A stretch of 64,000 nt of DNA from Notamacropus eugenii (GCF_028372415.1 NC_092878.1:999501-1063500); one strand, 5' to 3'. Shown: positions 23,781 through 35,420, counted from the stretch's first letter. Made by a program: numbers and translations. Notes: a model not told the origin generated them from the sequence alone.

Positions 23781-24235
23781 TCTAGATTGCTTCATTTTCC
23801 TAATCAACATCTTCTTTCCTTGGGCCATCACAGATGTTCTTCTTGTTTTCATGACCCCTAGAGCTCCGTGCCCACAAGGTTATAAATGTTGTCTTTGGGG
23901 ATGCTGACTTTGTTGTGTTTTATTTACCCTGGGCTTTCTTTTTGTGATCAAACCTCTAGAGAAACTTCAATCCGCTGAACTTAGTGTGTTCATCAATTTC
24001 TAACTATGTACCTTAAAGAGACATTCAATTATTCTTTTAAAAAACACTTCTAGTCATGTGTAATGTATTTCTGTAATAATTATAAATGAAAATTAAAATA
24101 TGTTTATAAAACTTGCATGTAGCATTTTGTCCACTCCACCTGAGATTGTATGCATAAAATATCAAAGATATCACACTAATGAAAATATTTTGCAGATGGG
24201 AACATCTTTCAGTATTCCTAATCCTATTCTGTCAT

Positions 24236-24460
24236 TATGCAGCTAGGTGGCACAGTGGACAGAGTGCCAGGCCTGAAGTCAGGAAGAGACATCTTCCTGA
24301 ATTCAAATCTAACCTCAGATGCTGGCTGTGTGACCTTGGGCAAGTCACTTACGCCTGCTTGCCTCATTTTCCTAATCCATAAAATTGGGATAAAAGTAGC
24401 ACCTACCTCCTAGGATTATTGTGAGAATTAAAGGTAATATTGGTAAAGTGCTTTATGAAC
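24236..24460 (+). mobile_element. Mar-1/MIR-class CORE-SINE
   Basis: A very clear head 'cagctaggtggcacagtgga' is followed by 'gtcaggaagagacatcttcc', the core 'tgtgaccttgggcaagtcac', and a MIR-like tail ('gtagcacctacctcctagga'). It therefore has the marsupial head but not the BovB-like tail seen at 1543, 20003 and 56056. Confidence 0.85.
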
Positions 24461-24464
24461 TGGA

Positions 24465-24735
24465 TTTAAGTGTGGGAGAGTTTCACAAAGCTGTTATCCT
24501 CACTCTCTTCCACAGTCATCAAGTTAAGTGGAAATTAAGAAACAAAAGTCAAGATGACTAAAGATCACCCAGAATGCTGTGGATGACCATGGCATCGTCA
24601 ATGTCTGACCAGGCTGTAAGCGCTCCATGACATTTGCTTCAGCCACCTTCATGGCTGTTGGAACAAATTGTTCCCATCCACCCATTCTGCTAGGGGGAGT
24701 CTTCATATGCTTGGGATAGGCATCCCCCTAACTCA
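24465..24735 (-). mobile_element. RTE-tailed long SINE, middle segment
   Basis: The - strand matches the + strand at about 44210-44460 block by block: 'agaatgggtggatgggaaca', 'cagccatgaaggtggctgaa', 'ggtcatccacagcattctgg'. It lies directly after the CORE-SINE at 24236, in opposite orientation. Confidence 0.65.
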
Positions 24736-24839
24736 CAGATGGGTCTGAGACCTGTCAGTTCCCCTCAACTTGGTCCAGCTCAGCTGCTGAAGTGGTTTTA
24801 TCAGGGTGTGGCTACTGGGAGCTACAGATGAATATTAAT

Positions 24840-24900
24840 CTATATGTATATGTGTATGTGTGTACTATATATATATATATGTATATATCTTTCAGTACAA
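24840..24900. repeat. (TATG/TA)n microsatellite
   Basis: A short run of tatatgtg and tatata units lies in otherwise unassigned DNA at 24.74-25.2 kb. Confidence 0.7.
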
Positions 24901-25209
24901 TCTTACATTAATAACTAATGGCAAAAAACAAAAGAGGACTGTCCCCAAAGTAAGCTCTTATGGGTCTTACCAAGCCAAAACAAGCTTTAGCGCAGGCCTA
25001 GTGATGGGTCATGTGTCTGTCATTAAAGGAATTTGGAAATCACCAGAGGATTAGTTACTAAGTGGTGGAATTCTTTGGTCTCAATAACTCACCATCTACT
25101 GAAGCCTGGAGGGATTACCACCTGCGCATTTTGAGGGAACACCCACATTGCTTAAATCATGATCCTTAAGCATGTATGGATAAACTAGATATGTTCATGT
25201 GCATTCCTA

Positions 25210-25445
25210 AACATGGTAATTATAACTGACAGTTACGGAATACATTAAGATTTACAAAATGGCTGGCACACACATAATGTCATTTGATATTCACTACAGT
25301 TCTGTGAGGTAGATATGGTAGATGTTAGTGCCCCATTTGCTGATGACGTAAAGCAATTTGCCCATGGTCCGAGGTCTAGCAAGTGTCTGGCTAGTTTTCA
25401 AACCTAAGTCTCTTCTAAATCTAGACTACTATCATAAACCACCTC
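25210..25445 (-). mobile_element. MIR-like SINE, antisense
   Basis: The plus strand reads 'tcatttgatattcactacag', '..ttctgtgaggtagatatgg', 'gctgatgacgtaaagcaatt' and 'gtccgaggtctagcaagtgtctgg', which is the complement layout of MIR. Confidence 0.65.
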
Positions 25446-25449
25446 GTGA

Positions 25450-25990
25450 TAGATATAATGCATTCCCTTACTCAGATAATCTCTAACTTTCTTTACCATT
25501 TATCCCAAGAGCCACTACCTATTAGAAGTTTATCCAGATCCCCCCCAGTGTGCTAGTGACTTTCCCAGAAAAATCGCTTTGCATTTATTTCGTATATATT
25601 TCATATTATTCACTCCCCAGTAAAATGTACTCTCTTTGAGGGAAGAGACTGTTTCATTTTGGTTTATTGTATGCCTAGAACAGTCAAAAATCATTTATGA
25701 TGGGCTTACTTTGTGCAAGAAATTTTACTAAACTGGGAATACAATATAAACAAAAAGGAAAAGAGTTCTTGTCTTCAGGGAGCTTCCATTCTGAAGGTGG
25801 AAGACAACAGAAAAGAAATAAAGCAAGTGTTTAAAACAAACTTATTGACTGAACAAATATCTATGCCATTTTTTTTTTATTAAATTGTAAACTCCTTGAG
25901 GGGAGAAAATGTCATTTTTTTCTTCTTTGTATCCTCAATACCTGGTACAATGTTCTCTGCCTTGCACATACTTATATATGTATTTTATTG
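25450..25990 (+). mobile_element. L2 3' end fragments, two in tandem
   Basis: The first ends at about 25690 ('ctctttgagggaagagactgt', 'ttgtatgcctagaacagtc'). The second ends at about 25990 ('aactccttgaggggagaaaa', 'gtatcctcaatacctggtac'). Both are L2 termini on the + strand. Between them, 25690-25800 carries another common L2-associated block ('gggcttactttgtgcaagaa'). Confidence 0.65.
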
Positions 25991-26774
25991 AATTGAATAT
26001 GTGAAGGTTTTAATCAATGAATAAACACTATCAGAAATTTTCTATGGAAAGTATTTTAATTCCTTCCCAAAGTTTGGGAACGCAGAGATTCACCAACTCC
26101 CTTCTGTTCATCATTTTCAGTGGAGGAAACCCCCAGCTTAATGCTCTGGAAATAAAGAAATACTAGGTCATTGGGTTATAGGATTATAACATAGCAAGAA
26201 CTGGCTCTTCCTCTGGAGGAGTGTTGGACAGACAGCATGAGAAGACTCCTACAGGACCATCCCCACACATGCTCTACAACCAGAAGGGACAACGAGGGCT
26301 TTGGGATTCCATGAGGAATATACTACTCCTGGGAAATTCCAGAAGAGAGACCTGCTGGCCGCATGTTCTACGTTGAAGGAAACTTGAGATACAGGAGGAG
26401 GAATCACTTCTTTTAAAATCTAGTGAGTTGGCCACTCTTCCTGGTTCAGGGGTGATAAATTCTGAATGGAGCTTTGGTAAAGTTTCCACTCTCCCATCCT
26501 GCCTCATTGGAATAATGACACGGTGGGTTGTTTTTTTCTGTCTGGGTTGCAGTTTCTCCTTACCTAGTTCTCAGTTGTCATTGGGATTTTGTCTGCCTTT
26601 TCATCCTTTTCTCGCCTTTCTTTTTCTATAGCTGATCAGCACTAGTTAAGATCATTCTCTACAACTTTCCTTTCCTCTTCCTCACCTCTTTTGCTTATGA
26701 TTGTCTCTGTTTTCTTTTCCCCTTTCCTTCCGTACTGTCTGTAGAGTTTGTCTTGCCCTGCTATCCGTAGTTCA
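25991..26774. other. Gene-free stretch, nothing recognised
   Basis: No known coding or repeat signature. Small ORFs on both strands look like chance. Confidence 0.4.
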
Positions 26775-26900
26775 CAGAATCATCCAATCTTAAGAGCTGA
26801 AAGGGATTCTAGAAGGCTTTTGATCTAACCCCTTCATTTTCCAACCTAAAACTAGGAGTGAAGTGATGCTTTATATAGTCAGCCAACTCTTCCCTAAGAG
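26775..26900 (-). mobile_element. CR1/L3-like LINE 3' end
   Basis: The plus strand 'cacagaatcatccaatcttaagagctgaaagggattct' (words 'cacagaatcatcc', 'gctgaaagggattct') is the antisense start of CR1/L3 3' ends. Confidence 0.6.
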
Positions 26901-27700
26901 CCATAGCCACACCTACAAACCCAGCTTTCTTTGGTTCTTTCTTCCAATTTTCACAGGAGTTATTGTCTTTGCCTCCTTTAAATAGAGTCTAGTAGCTTAG
27001 CCAAGCCTCCTGACGCTTCCTGAAGGGGAAAGGTGATACGTAACTCACAAGCTTCAGGAAGCTAACTGAGAAGCATGTATTCTGGGAAGCTAATTCATAT
27101 GTGTATATGTATGTGTATGTGAATGTATATGAATGTGAATATATGCATATATACGTGGAAAGTTTCCAGAGGATAGTTTTCCAAAGAAATGGTTTCTGAT
27201 TTCCTTTCTTTCCTCTGTCTTTTTGTCATATATAACTATAAACACTTTCATGAGGTGTGCTGGAATAGGATCTGGAATTCCTGTTTGGTTCCTTTGAACT
27301 TTTCATTGCTTGGGTTACTTGGATATTTCTCTGCCCAGAGCCTACCCAGAATCCTGGAAAAATCTGTATAATACGAGTAGCCCAACTCCACCCTTTTAAG
27401 CATGCTAACCACAAACATGTCAGAAGCAGCAAAATAACATGGAAAGGAGAACAAAGAAAAACCCCACAAGTGATTTAATGGAACCTCCCAAGCCCACATA
27501 AGCCTCAGATGAGCTCCTTGAAGAGTCTTGATCTCAGTGCTGACCATCTACTTCCAACTGAGGACCAGCTAGGGCTTCTCATGTACTGCTCCTATGCTAG
27601 CCTTGGTCTAAAACTTAGACTCTCTCTTGCTTTTTGCTTTTTTTTTTTTGTCAGTATCGTTTGGTTGATGTGTCTTCTCTCTAGTAATTGTTGCTTCTTG
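26901..27700. other. Gene-free stretch, nothing recognised
   Basis: Includes an AT/GT-rich patch at 27097-27155 with alternating 'atgtgtatatg' words. No gene is supported. Confidence 0.4.
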
Positions 27701-27704
27701 ACTC

Positions 27705-27905
27705 TAAACATCACAGTTTTAGAATTAGATGGGACAGTAGATGTCATTTATTCCAAACCCTAATCATATTATAGATGAGAAAATTAAGACCCAGAAAAGT
27801 GGAATGATTTGCCCAGTCTCACAGAGGTGGCAAGGGAAAGAACTGGGGTTCAGATGTGATGCCTTTGACTCCAAATTCAACACTTTTTCTAATATTTTCT
27901 GACCA
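27705..27905 (-). mobile_element. CR1/L3-like LINE 3' end
   Basis: 'tcacagttttagaattagatgggac..tagatgtcattta' followed by 'agatgagaaaattaagaccc' is the antisense layout of L3/CR1 termini in mammals. Confidence 0.55.
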
Positions 27906-28570
27906 GGCACTAGGCAATTTGCAAAACAGTCTCCCATCTAGGACTATGACCTTAGAACTGTGCACCAAAGTTCCACTGAGATGTGTAACTTGACTCTAAC
28001 ACGGGGATATCATTTTGTTCTTCTTCAAGATCAAAGGACAACAAGCATGGCCTTAGAAATGAGGCCCAACCAGGAATCCAGGGTATTCTAGATATGTGAG
28101 ATATCCTCTGGATGTGTCCCTGTTATTTTGGGAAATTGAATAGGAACTCATTCAGGGTCCTGGGGACCTGACTTAGGATACTTATTGACCCAGAAATCTA
28201 TTTTGATCTAATTTCTACCTCCATTCTCAAATCCTGAATAAGAAAGAACTTCTACAGTTGTTCAGGTGCCTTAATCAACTGGTATCTCCCCTACCCCCCT
28301 ACTCCATTTTGCGTCCAGCAAACCCTGACCTCCTCTACACATACAACGCCCCCACTCAATCCCTGTCATGTAGACGCAACCTCTTCCAAGGCAAAACGCC
28401 CTTCTGAAGAGCCTGTCCAGATCCAAGTCCTTCTCAGTTCAGGTCTTCTGCTATTTCTACCTCCCTAAAGTTTGCAATCTCTTATGATTCGGAAATGTTT
28501 GAGATAGCAGATGACAACTGTAGCAACTGGGGTTGGACCAAACATAGGCTTGGTGCCAACTCTATAGCTT
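27906..28570. other. Gene-free stretch, nothing firm recognised
   Basis: The C-rich part at 28260-28480 might be L2-derived, but no motif is decisive. Confidence 0.35.
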
Positions 28571-28574
28571 TATC

Positions 28575-28800
28575 ACAAGATGTCAGGCTCTGCTGTTGTT
28601 ATGTTTGTCCTTTGTTCTCAAAGAGGACCATGACATCAAGATGATAACATGACTTGCAGTTGACTTTGATTTGAGTGAGGGAGGGCTGTGCAAGGTCACC
28701 AGCCTCACTTCTCCTCCTGAGCCATCTGAGTCTAGGGGCCAGATATCCATCAGGATGACTAGAGATGGCCCAAGATGCAATGGGAGACTCAGTATGTATT
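28575..28800 (-). mobile_element. RTE-tailed SINE
   Basis: On the plus strand the tail comes first ('gtttgtcctttgttctcaaa', 'gaggaccatgacatcaagat'). The body follows ('gagtgagggagggctgtgca', 'gccatctgagtctagg'). This is a well-preserved copy of the family at 10005, 33465 and 50090. Confidence 0.8.
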
Positions 28801-28847
28801 GTGCCCTAAGGCTTAGGATCCCTGACCAAGCTGCTCAGGATTTCAAG

Positions 28848-28990
28848 TGGATCACAGGATCACAAATAAAGAATTTGAAGGACCCTAGAAGCCATTTAGG
28901 CCAATGCCCTCATTTTACAGCTGAGGAAACTCAGGCTTGGAGAGATTAAGTGAGTTGCTTAAGGTAGCAAAGTGGAAAAGCAGAGATTTG
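28848..28990 (-). mobile_element. CR1/L3-like LINE 3' end
   Basis: 'gatcacaggatcacaaataa', '..gaaggaccctagaagccattta' and 'acagctgaggaaactcaggc' form the antisense L3/CR1 terminus. Confidence 0.6.
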
Positions 28991-29009
28991 AATGCAAAAT
29001 TCTAATCTA

Positions 29010-29600
29010 GCTTTCTTTTCCTTTTACATCACCATAATTTCCCTCAATATTCCTCTCCCTCCCCCTTTCACAGAATTATCCCATATAACAAACAGTATAA
29101 GACCCCCCGCCCCAACCCACCATGACAAAGGAGGAAAAACCAGCATAACTGATCAATATATGGAAAAAAAGACTTAAAATTTGTCTAGCGTATACTTGTG
29201 AACCTCTCGTGTCTGTAAAGGGGTGGGGTATCCTCTCTTATCTCTTCCTTTGAATGCTGTGTGTTCTTTATAATTTTGCAATATTCAGTTTTGATTTTTT
29301 GCATTAGGGTGTTCTCTCTATTTACATTGCTTTCGTCACTGTATAGATTGTTTTCTTGGCTCTTCACTCTGCATCAGTTCATGGAGATCTTTTCAAACTT
29401 CTCTGCATTTATCACAGTCGTAATTTCTTACAACATAGTAATATTCTGTTATATTCATGTACCACAACTGGGTTAGCCATTCTTCAATCAATGACCATCT
29501 ACTTTGTTTCCAATTCTTTGCTATCACAAGAAAGTACTGCTATAATTAGTTTGATATGTTGGGACAATACCCACTGGAAAGTTCCCAACTCCCTTTACAA
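29010..29600 (-). mobile_element. L1 3' end: ORF2 C-terminus and 3' UTR
   Basis: Reading the - strand from 29600: an ORF2-end block that includes 'aatggctaacccagttgtgg' and 'tacatgaatataacagaata', then 'gaagagccaagaaaacaatc', and a 3' UTR to about 29010. The subfamily differs from the L1 tails at 7015 and 17950, because the 3' UTR is unlike theirs. Confidence 0.75.
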
Positions 29601-30900
29601 AACATTCCTCTTCCCCGTTGGGAGCATCCACTCTCCCCATTGAAGTAGCATTTCTTTGCCCCTATTTCCCTCCCTGCCTTTGCCTCTTTGCCCATTCTCT
29701 ATTTATAGTCTCTCTTCTTTCTAACAGACCAAAGGAATTCCTTTCCCTTCATTGTTCACCTTTGACTTGATTAGAATACTATACGTGCGCTTTCTTCTTA
29801 TTCCCTTCTTTCCTTTTGCATGCCTTCCTATTCTATAACTTATTCGTACAAAAACATTAATTTCCCTGGAGCTAGGATGTTCTGGGGTTTCAGGCACATT
29901 TCTTCACCATCACTTTTATTTGCCTTCAGCTTTCATTTTTGTTTCTGTGCACTTTTAGAAAAAAAAATCTCAATCTTTTTGTTGTTTTTGGTTTCCCTAT
30001 TTACTTACCTTTCATATATTTCCGTTGGTTGTTTGAAAAGCGAATGATTTGTTCAAGTATGGTTTTGTTTCTGGTAATCTTTCAAAAATCTCTTTTTTGT
30101 TGAACATTCATCTTTTTTTTCGTTTGTGGTTAGGCTCAGGTTAACAGGGGTAGGTCACCTTGGGCTGCATCTGGAGCTCCTTTGCCCTTTAGAACACATT
30201 CTTCCACTTCATCCTGTAGTATCTAGTGATTGCAAAAGTCCTGTTATTCAAATTTTCTTTATATTTGAAAGACTTTCTCCTGGTTGTTTATGGAATTTAT
30301 GATCATTGGAATTGTTTAATTTAGTTAGGATATGTCTTGGAGTTTGCAGCATAGGGTTTTGTTTTGTTTTTTCCTTTTCTGGAAGTGATGTATGTATTCT
30401 TTTGATGGGCACTCTGTTTTCTGTGTTCAGAAGTTCTAGGTTTATTGTTGTTATTATTCCTTGAATTATGGTGCTCATTTTTTGGACTTCTGTTCTTTTG
30501 GAGAACCTGTAATCCTTAAATTGTCTCTATACAACCCACCTTGAAAATCAATATATTTTGCTTGTATGGAAATCATGTCCTCTTTCGTTGTTTTTCCTTT
30601 TTTAGTCTGTGTCTTTACATTGATGAGACTTGCTACAAGAATAATAGTTTTTCTATTCTGCCAATTATTTATGGTCTGAAGGGCATAAATTCTTTCACAA
30701 TTCTTATTTCTCTTTTAAATCATTCGGAAACATCCTATGGTTCAATGATCTCTTGAGAATCCACTCTTGGGGACTGAGCATGAATGAACATGTTAGGACT
30801 TAGGGATTAGCCTTCTCTACTATTAGTTCATTGCATTGTTACCTCATCCAAATTCTTAGTGTCCTAGATCATGGAGACAGATAGTATATCTCTTGTGCAT
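29601..30900 (-). mobile_element. Old L1/HAL1 with ORF1 remains
   Basis: A 76-codon frame on the - strand (30478-30248) gives 'IKRIHTSLPEKEKTKQNP' and 'TPRHILTKL', the ORF1 segment that reads 'IERIHQSPPERDPKRETPRNIVAKF' in HAL1 (shown here only as its positions 30420-30340). The lineage is clearly different from the 38.5 kb copy. 29601-30120 is pyrimidine-rich and may be its 3' UTR. 30545-30900 may be the ORF1 5' part. Limits are uncertain. Confidence 0.5.
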
Positions 30901-30914
30901 AATTTCTATTTTGG

Positions 30915-31125
30915 AGAGGTTTTTTAAAAAAAATTAACTTATTTGTTTTCTGTTTTCAATAATCTTTTCCATAAGTTTTGAACGTTCTCTCCCTTCCTCC
31001 CCAAAATGGCATGCCATTTTATATGGGTTCTACACATACATTGTTATTAAACACTTTTCACATTAGTGCAGAGGTTTGTAAGGATGTGAGGTTCAGAGAA
31101 AATGTCTAGTCCTCCATCTTCTTGG
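30915..31125 (-). mobile_element. L1 3' UTR end
   Basis: The - strand reads 'aacaatgtatgtgtagaacc', 'catataaaatggcatgccat', '..gaaaacagaaaacaaataag', the same terminus as 18780-18940. It is a very short 5'-truncated insertion. Confidence 0.75.
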
Positions 31126-31139
31126 TCACATGATCTAGA

Positions 31140-31545
31140 AGTTCTAGATTTCTTTTTATTGCATGTCCTGGTACAGATCCTCTCTTTCCTCTCCTTCCCT
31201 GAGGCTCCAGAACTCAAATGAAGGTAAGTCTACTTTGGTATAGGCCTTCTTCTGCCTCTCTATTATCCCCTCAGTCACCTCTCAGTTCACAACTTTGGCA
31301 TCAGTTTCTACTTTTATCTTCCTCCCCCTTTCCCCTGTCCAATTAGTGGTTAAGTTTTGCCAATTCTAACTCCACCACATTTCTTGCATCTGATACTTTT
31401 TCTCCACTCAGGCAGCCATTACCGAAAGCTCAGGCCCTCATTACCTCTCCTGCACTACTAGATTGTTTCTTATCAATCTCCCTGATTCCGTTCTCTCTCC
31501 TCTTTAATCTATTCTTCATATAAGCACTACATTCGTATTCCCTGA
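31140..31545 (+). mobile_element. L2, left part of an interrupted copy
   Basis: A polypyrimidine-rich sense L2 3' region, including 'ttgcatctgatactttttct', '..gccctcattacctctcctgc' and 'ttatcaatctccctgattcc'. The expected continuation is found at 33770-34195, so the two probably were one L2. Confidence 0.55.
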
Positions 31546-31619
31546 ACAAACGGCAACCTCTGTGAGTAGAGAAGGAGCTGCCCCCTGGGGACCCAACTGG
31601 AACTGGCCAGTTGGGCAAC

Positions 31620-31745
31620 ATAGCTTCCTCCCTTCCTCCTTCACTTCCTTCCTTCCTTCTTTCCCTCCTTCTTTCCTTCCTTCCCTCTCCCTTCCTCTCT
31701 TCCTTTCTTCCCTCCTTCCTTCCTTCCTACCTTCCCTTCCCTCTG
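31620..31745. repeat. (CCTT)n-type polypyrimidine tract
   Basis: About 125 bp of almost pure C/T on the + strand with ccttccttcc and ttccctcc units. It accounts for the Gly/Glu/Arg-rich ORF on the other strand. Confidence 0.9.
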
Positions 31746-31879
31746 TCCACATAGGATATCATACACTTACTTTCAGGTGCTCTGCCCAAAGAGAATGTAA
31801 ATTTTGATCACTGAAAACTTTTTTTCTTAAGGACCAAGCATTAGACCCAAATCACTCTGACTCTCATTGGTTGGCCAAA

Positions 31880-33453
31880 AATTAGATTGTTTCTTTCTGG
31901 CTACTTGTAATATTTTCTCCTTGACCTAGGAACTCTGGAATTTGGCTACAATATTCCTAGGAGTTTTCCTTTTGGGATCTCTTTCAGGAAGTGATTGGTG
32001 AATTCTTTCCATTTCTATTTTGCCCCATGGTTCTAGAATATCAGGGCAGTTTTCCTTGATAATTTCTTGGAAGATATGTCTAGGCTCTTTTTTGGTCATG
32101 GTTTTCAGGTAGACCAATAATTTTTAAATTATCTCTCCTGGATCTATTTTCCAGGTCAGTTGTTTTTCCAATGAGATATATCACATTGCCTTCTATTTTT
32201 TCATTCTTTTGGTTTTTATAATTTCTTGGTTTCTCATAAAGTCATTAGCTTCCATCTGCTTCATTCTAATTTTAAAAAGAACTATTTTCTTCAGTGAGCT
32301 TTTGAACCTCCTTTTCCACTTGGCTAATTCTGCTTTTTAAAGCATTCTTCTCCTCATTGGCTTTTTGGACCTCTTTTGCCAATTGAGTTAGCCTGTTTTT
32401 AAGGGTGTTATTTTCTTCAGCATTTTTTGGGGTCTCCTTTAGCAAGCTGTTGACTCACTTTTCATGATTTTCTTGCATCCCTCTCATTTCTTTTCCCAAT
32501 TTTTCCTCCACCTCTCTTACTTGATTTTCAAAATCCTTTTTGAGCCCTTCCATGGCCTGGGACCACTGCATTTTTCTTGGAGGCTTTGGATGTAGAAGCC
32601 TTAACTTTGCTGTTTTCCTCTAATTGTATGCTTTGCTCGTCCTCATCTAAAAAGAGGGAAGAAAACACCTTTTCACCAGGAAAGTAACCTTCTATAGTCT
32701 TATTGTTTCCCACTTTGGGGGCATTTTCCAAGCCTGTTATTTGACTTTTGAGTCGTTTGTCAGGTGAGGGTATGCTACCCCAGGCTTCAGAGGTTTTGTG
32801 CAGTTGTTCTCTGAGATATCTCTAGGGACCTGTAAGTTCTCATTTATTCCAAGGTGGCACAATCAAGGGAGAGAAGTTTACTCCTCTCCTGGCCTGCACT
32901 CTGGTGTCTGAGCAACCAAAAGCACTCTTTTCTGCCCTGGAAGTGCAAGTAGGATTACCTCTCCACAGTTGCCACTAAGTCCAGGCTGCCAGCACTCCTT
33001 CTCACCCCAGCACCACCACTCAGGACTGAGATTCAGATCAGCAGCTTGATTCCCTCAGGGTCTTTAGGCTCCAAAAGTGACTGCTGCTGCCAGGACTGGC
33101 CCATGCTCTACTCTTACCCAGGTGAAAGAACTTTCTTATTGATCTTTGAAGCTGTCTTTGGTGTTTTTGTCAGTTGAGAAATCTGGAAACTACAGTGGCT
33201 ACCTGTGCTTCTGCTCCCTGAAACTTACTCCAGTCCTGTCTGTGCAGATGCTGAGCTGCAAGTCTGGCATGACAGACTTTTCCTGTTGGCCTTCCAGGAT
33301 GTCTTGGGCTGGAAATCTATTTCTCTTTGTCATTTTGTGGCTTCTGCTACTCTAGAATGTCTTTAGAGTCATTTTTTACAGGTATTTTAAGGGCTATAGG
33401 GGGAGAGCTAGAGCAGGTCAGTCCTTCTACTCTGCCATCTTGGCTCCACCCTT
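31880..33453 (-). mobile_element. HAL1-type element, 3'-shortened
   Basis: The 5' end is at about 33453 (- strand 'ggagccaagatggcagagtag'). The 5' UTR runs to about 32760 and ORF1 from about 32740 down to 31885. It shows the ORF1 start region ('NKTIEGYFPGEKVFSSLFLD'), then a coiled-coil part with frame breaks, then 'KIEMERIHQSLPERDPKRKT' and 'PRNIVAKFQSS'. The C-terminal domain and the 3' UTR are missing. It is the closest relative in the window of the 38.5 kb copy at the ORF1 N-terminus. Confidence 0.8.
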
Positions 33454-33464
33454 GATTTTTTTTA

Positions 33465-33765
33465 ACTTGGTAAAGAGGCCATTCTCTGCCTTATTTCTTA
33501 CTTAGCCTTAATCACTGAATGGACCCTGCCTCCGTCAAATTGAGACCTGTCTTTAACAGGCCAAGGTCTCCTACTGTATCCAGGGGGATCTCCAGTCTCC
33601 TGATCTTTATCTCACCATTGGACCCAGATGACTCCAGAGGAGAAAATGAGGATGGTAACTTTGCACAACCCTCTCTCACTTAATTCCAATTCACTTGCTT
33701 GTCATGGCATCATCCCCTGATGTCATGGTCCTCTTCAAGAATGAAAGACCGATAACAACAGTAGC
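33465..33765 (+). mobile_element. RTE-tailed SINE, near full length
   Basis: The order is head 'ggtaaagaggccattctctg', 'tcactgaatggaccctgcc', 'ggccaaggtctcctactgta', 'ccagatgactccagaggaga', then the RTE-like tail 'gatgtcatggtcctcttcaa' ending in 'gataacaacag'. It abuts the HAL1 5' end at 33453. Confidence 0.85.
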
Positions 33766-33769
33766 ATTC

Positions 33770-34195
33770 CAGATTATATATCTGTGCATCATTATCATCC
33801 AAAATTGTATTGGTCCACTACTATCTCTTGTGTAACTTTCAGACTCCTCAGCCTGATCTTCACAGCTTGCCACATTTCTAGCTGGTCCCACTCTTTCTTC
33901 CCAGGCTCAATTTATATTTCCAACTCCTCCAACCCCACCAACACTCCTACTAAACTGAACTGCTCCAGATATAACCCAAGTCTTGCCTTCACACTCTTAT
34001 GTTGTTCCCCTGGTCTAGACCTTAGTCTTTCCTTCACCCAATAGATTCACACCCATGCTTTTATCCCCAACTCAAATTCCATCTTCTTTATGTAGCCTTC
34101 CTTGATCCTGTTATATAACAACTTTGCTCCTCAGACTTCACATAGCATTTTATTTTGTAATTCTCTATTGAGCTTATTACATGATATTGTGTGAT
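33770..34195 (+). mobile_element. L2, right part of an interrupted copy
   Basis: 'actcctcagcctgatcttcaca', '..tgtagccttccttgatcctg' and 'gtaattctctattgagctta' match the L2 3' region downstream of the part at 31140-31545. Confidence 0.6.
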
Positions 34196-34770
34196 ACAGA
34201 ATCACAGAATTTCAGAGCTAGAAGTGGTAAGTGATCTCAGAGGTCATCTAGTTCAACCTGTATTGAAATGAGATCTCTCTAACAATATACCCAAGAAGTG
34301 GTCATACAATTCCTATCTGAAAACTTCTAGTAAGTGGGAACCTGAGACACAACGGTAAGCATTTAACACCCAGTGGGGAGAGAGGGAAAGGCAGAATGTA
34401 TGCACAACACATTTTAAGTTTAATCTGAATCATTAACATTTTCTCCATCCCTTTCTTAGACAATCAATAAAACAATAAATCAACCCTGTTTGGTATTGCT
34501 GATGTAAATAAATGCTCACAGTGAAAAATTTAAAAATTGGTTTTCTGATAAGAGCTGTCTCCAGTATACCTCTGGTAGAAGCTACATTCCAAAGCAGCCC
34601 ATTCCACTTTTAAGTAACTCTAATTGTGGGGGGCATCTTTCCTTATATTTAGATAAATCTCTCTGAAACCTTTAAACATTACTTAGTTTTGCTTGGGGAA
34701 TTATTACAACTATTTGCAATTATGTCTTATCCTTCACAAGAATGCATGATCCATATGCTCAGGGGCAGTG
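34195..34770 (-). mobile_element. CR1/L3-like LINE with an insertion at about 34345-34560
   Basis: The left part has 'cagaatcacagaatttcagagctagaag' (words 'cacagaatttcagagc', 'gtcatctagttcaacctg'). The right part resumes with 'caaagcagcccattccactt', 'taagtaactctaattgtggg' and 'catctttccttatatttaga', the next block of CR1/L3 read antisense. The intervening ~215 bp is AT-rich and not identified. Confidence 0.6.
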
Positions 34771-35265
34771 CATATAAATTGTATGTTACCTTTGTGGTCC
34801 CCCCCAAATCCAACACCCAACAAAGGCAACTGAAGCAGAGCTCCTCAGTTAATGGGAAATGGGCAGTCACTAAGCAGTTGGATCCAAGACTCTCTTCTGC
34901 AGTCAAGAATCCCTCTGCTTTGACTCCAACCCTTTTTATTGACTTTGAGAGACTGCTAAAAATAGAATGAGGTAGTACAATTTATGATTGGTCAGTTCCA
35001 GAAAGGGAAGGAGGGGAATGTTATGATTGGTTAAAAGAGATGTTCATCAAACACCAGTGTTTAGTCAGGGTTGGTTGATAGAACTCTGAGACTTTCCATA
35101 AACAGCTATGAACATTTAGCAGAAAAGACCAGAAAATATGGGGAAACTGAGTTTTTTGGAGCATAGCTCTCATAGCATATTCATTGGAGTGAGAGGGTAG
35201 TATCTCTAACACAAGTCAACATAGGCCTAGCAAAGTATAAATCTATAAATAAGAAAATAGAATTC
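34771..35265. other. Unassigned stretch, possibly LTR-like
   Basis: On the - strand there is a poly(A)-signal-like 'gtcaataaaaaggg' near 34940. The block to its left ends in a G-rich run and 'accaca' near 34795. That could be the end of an LTR, but the other boundary is not visible, so I do not call it. Confidence 0.25.
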
Positions 35266-35420
35266 TACCTGTTAGAAACATGCTTGACACTGAGAAGTAT
35301 CAAGGAAAATTTATTAAAGTAGAGTTCAGAGGAATGGAACCCCTTGGCCAAGGGGAACTCCACTCTTCTTCAAAAAGAGAGAGAGACATAAAAGCGGCAA
35401 GAGAAAGCATTTTCAATGGA

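Noticed and set aside
31516-31752. Gly/Glu/Arg/Lys-rich ORF on the - strand
   Set aside because: It is the translation of a simple polypurine/polypyrimidine tract.
34790-34990. Possible LTR end (poly(A)-like signal on the - strand and a G-rich end)
   Set aside because: Only one boundary is visible and no other LTR feature supports it.
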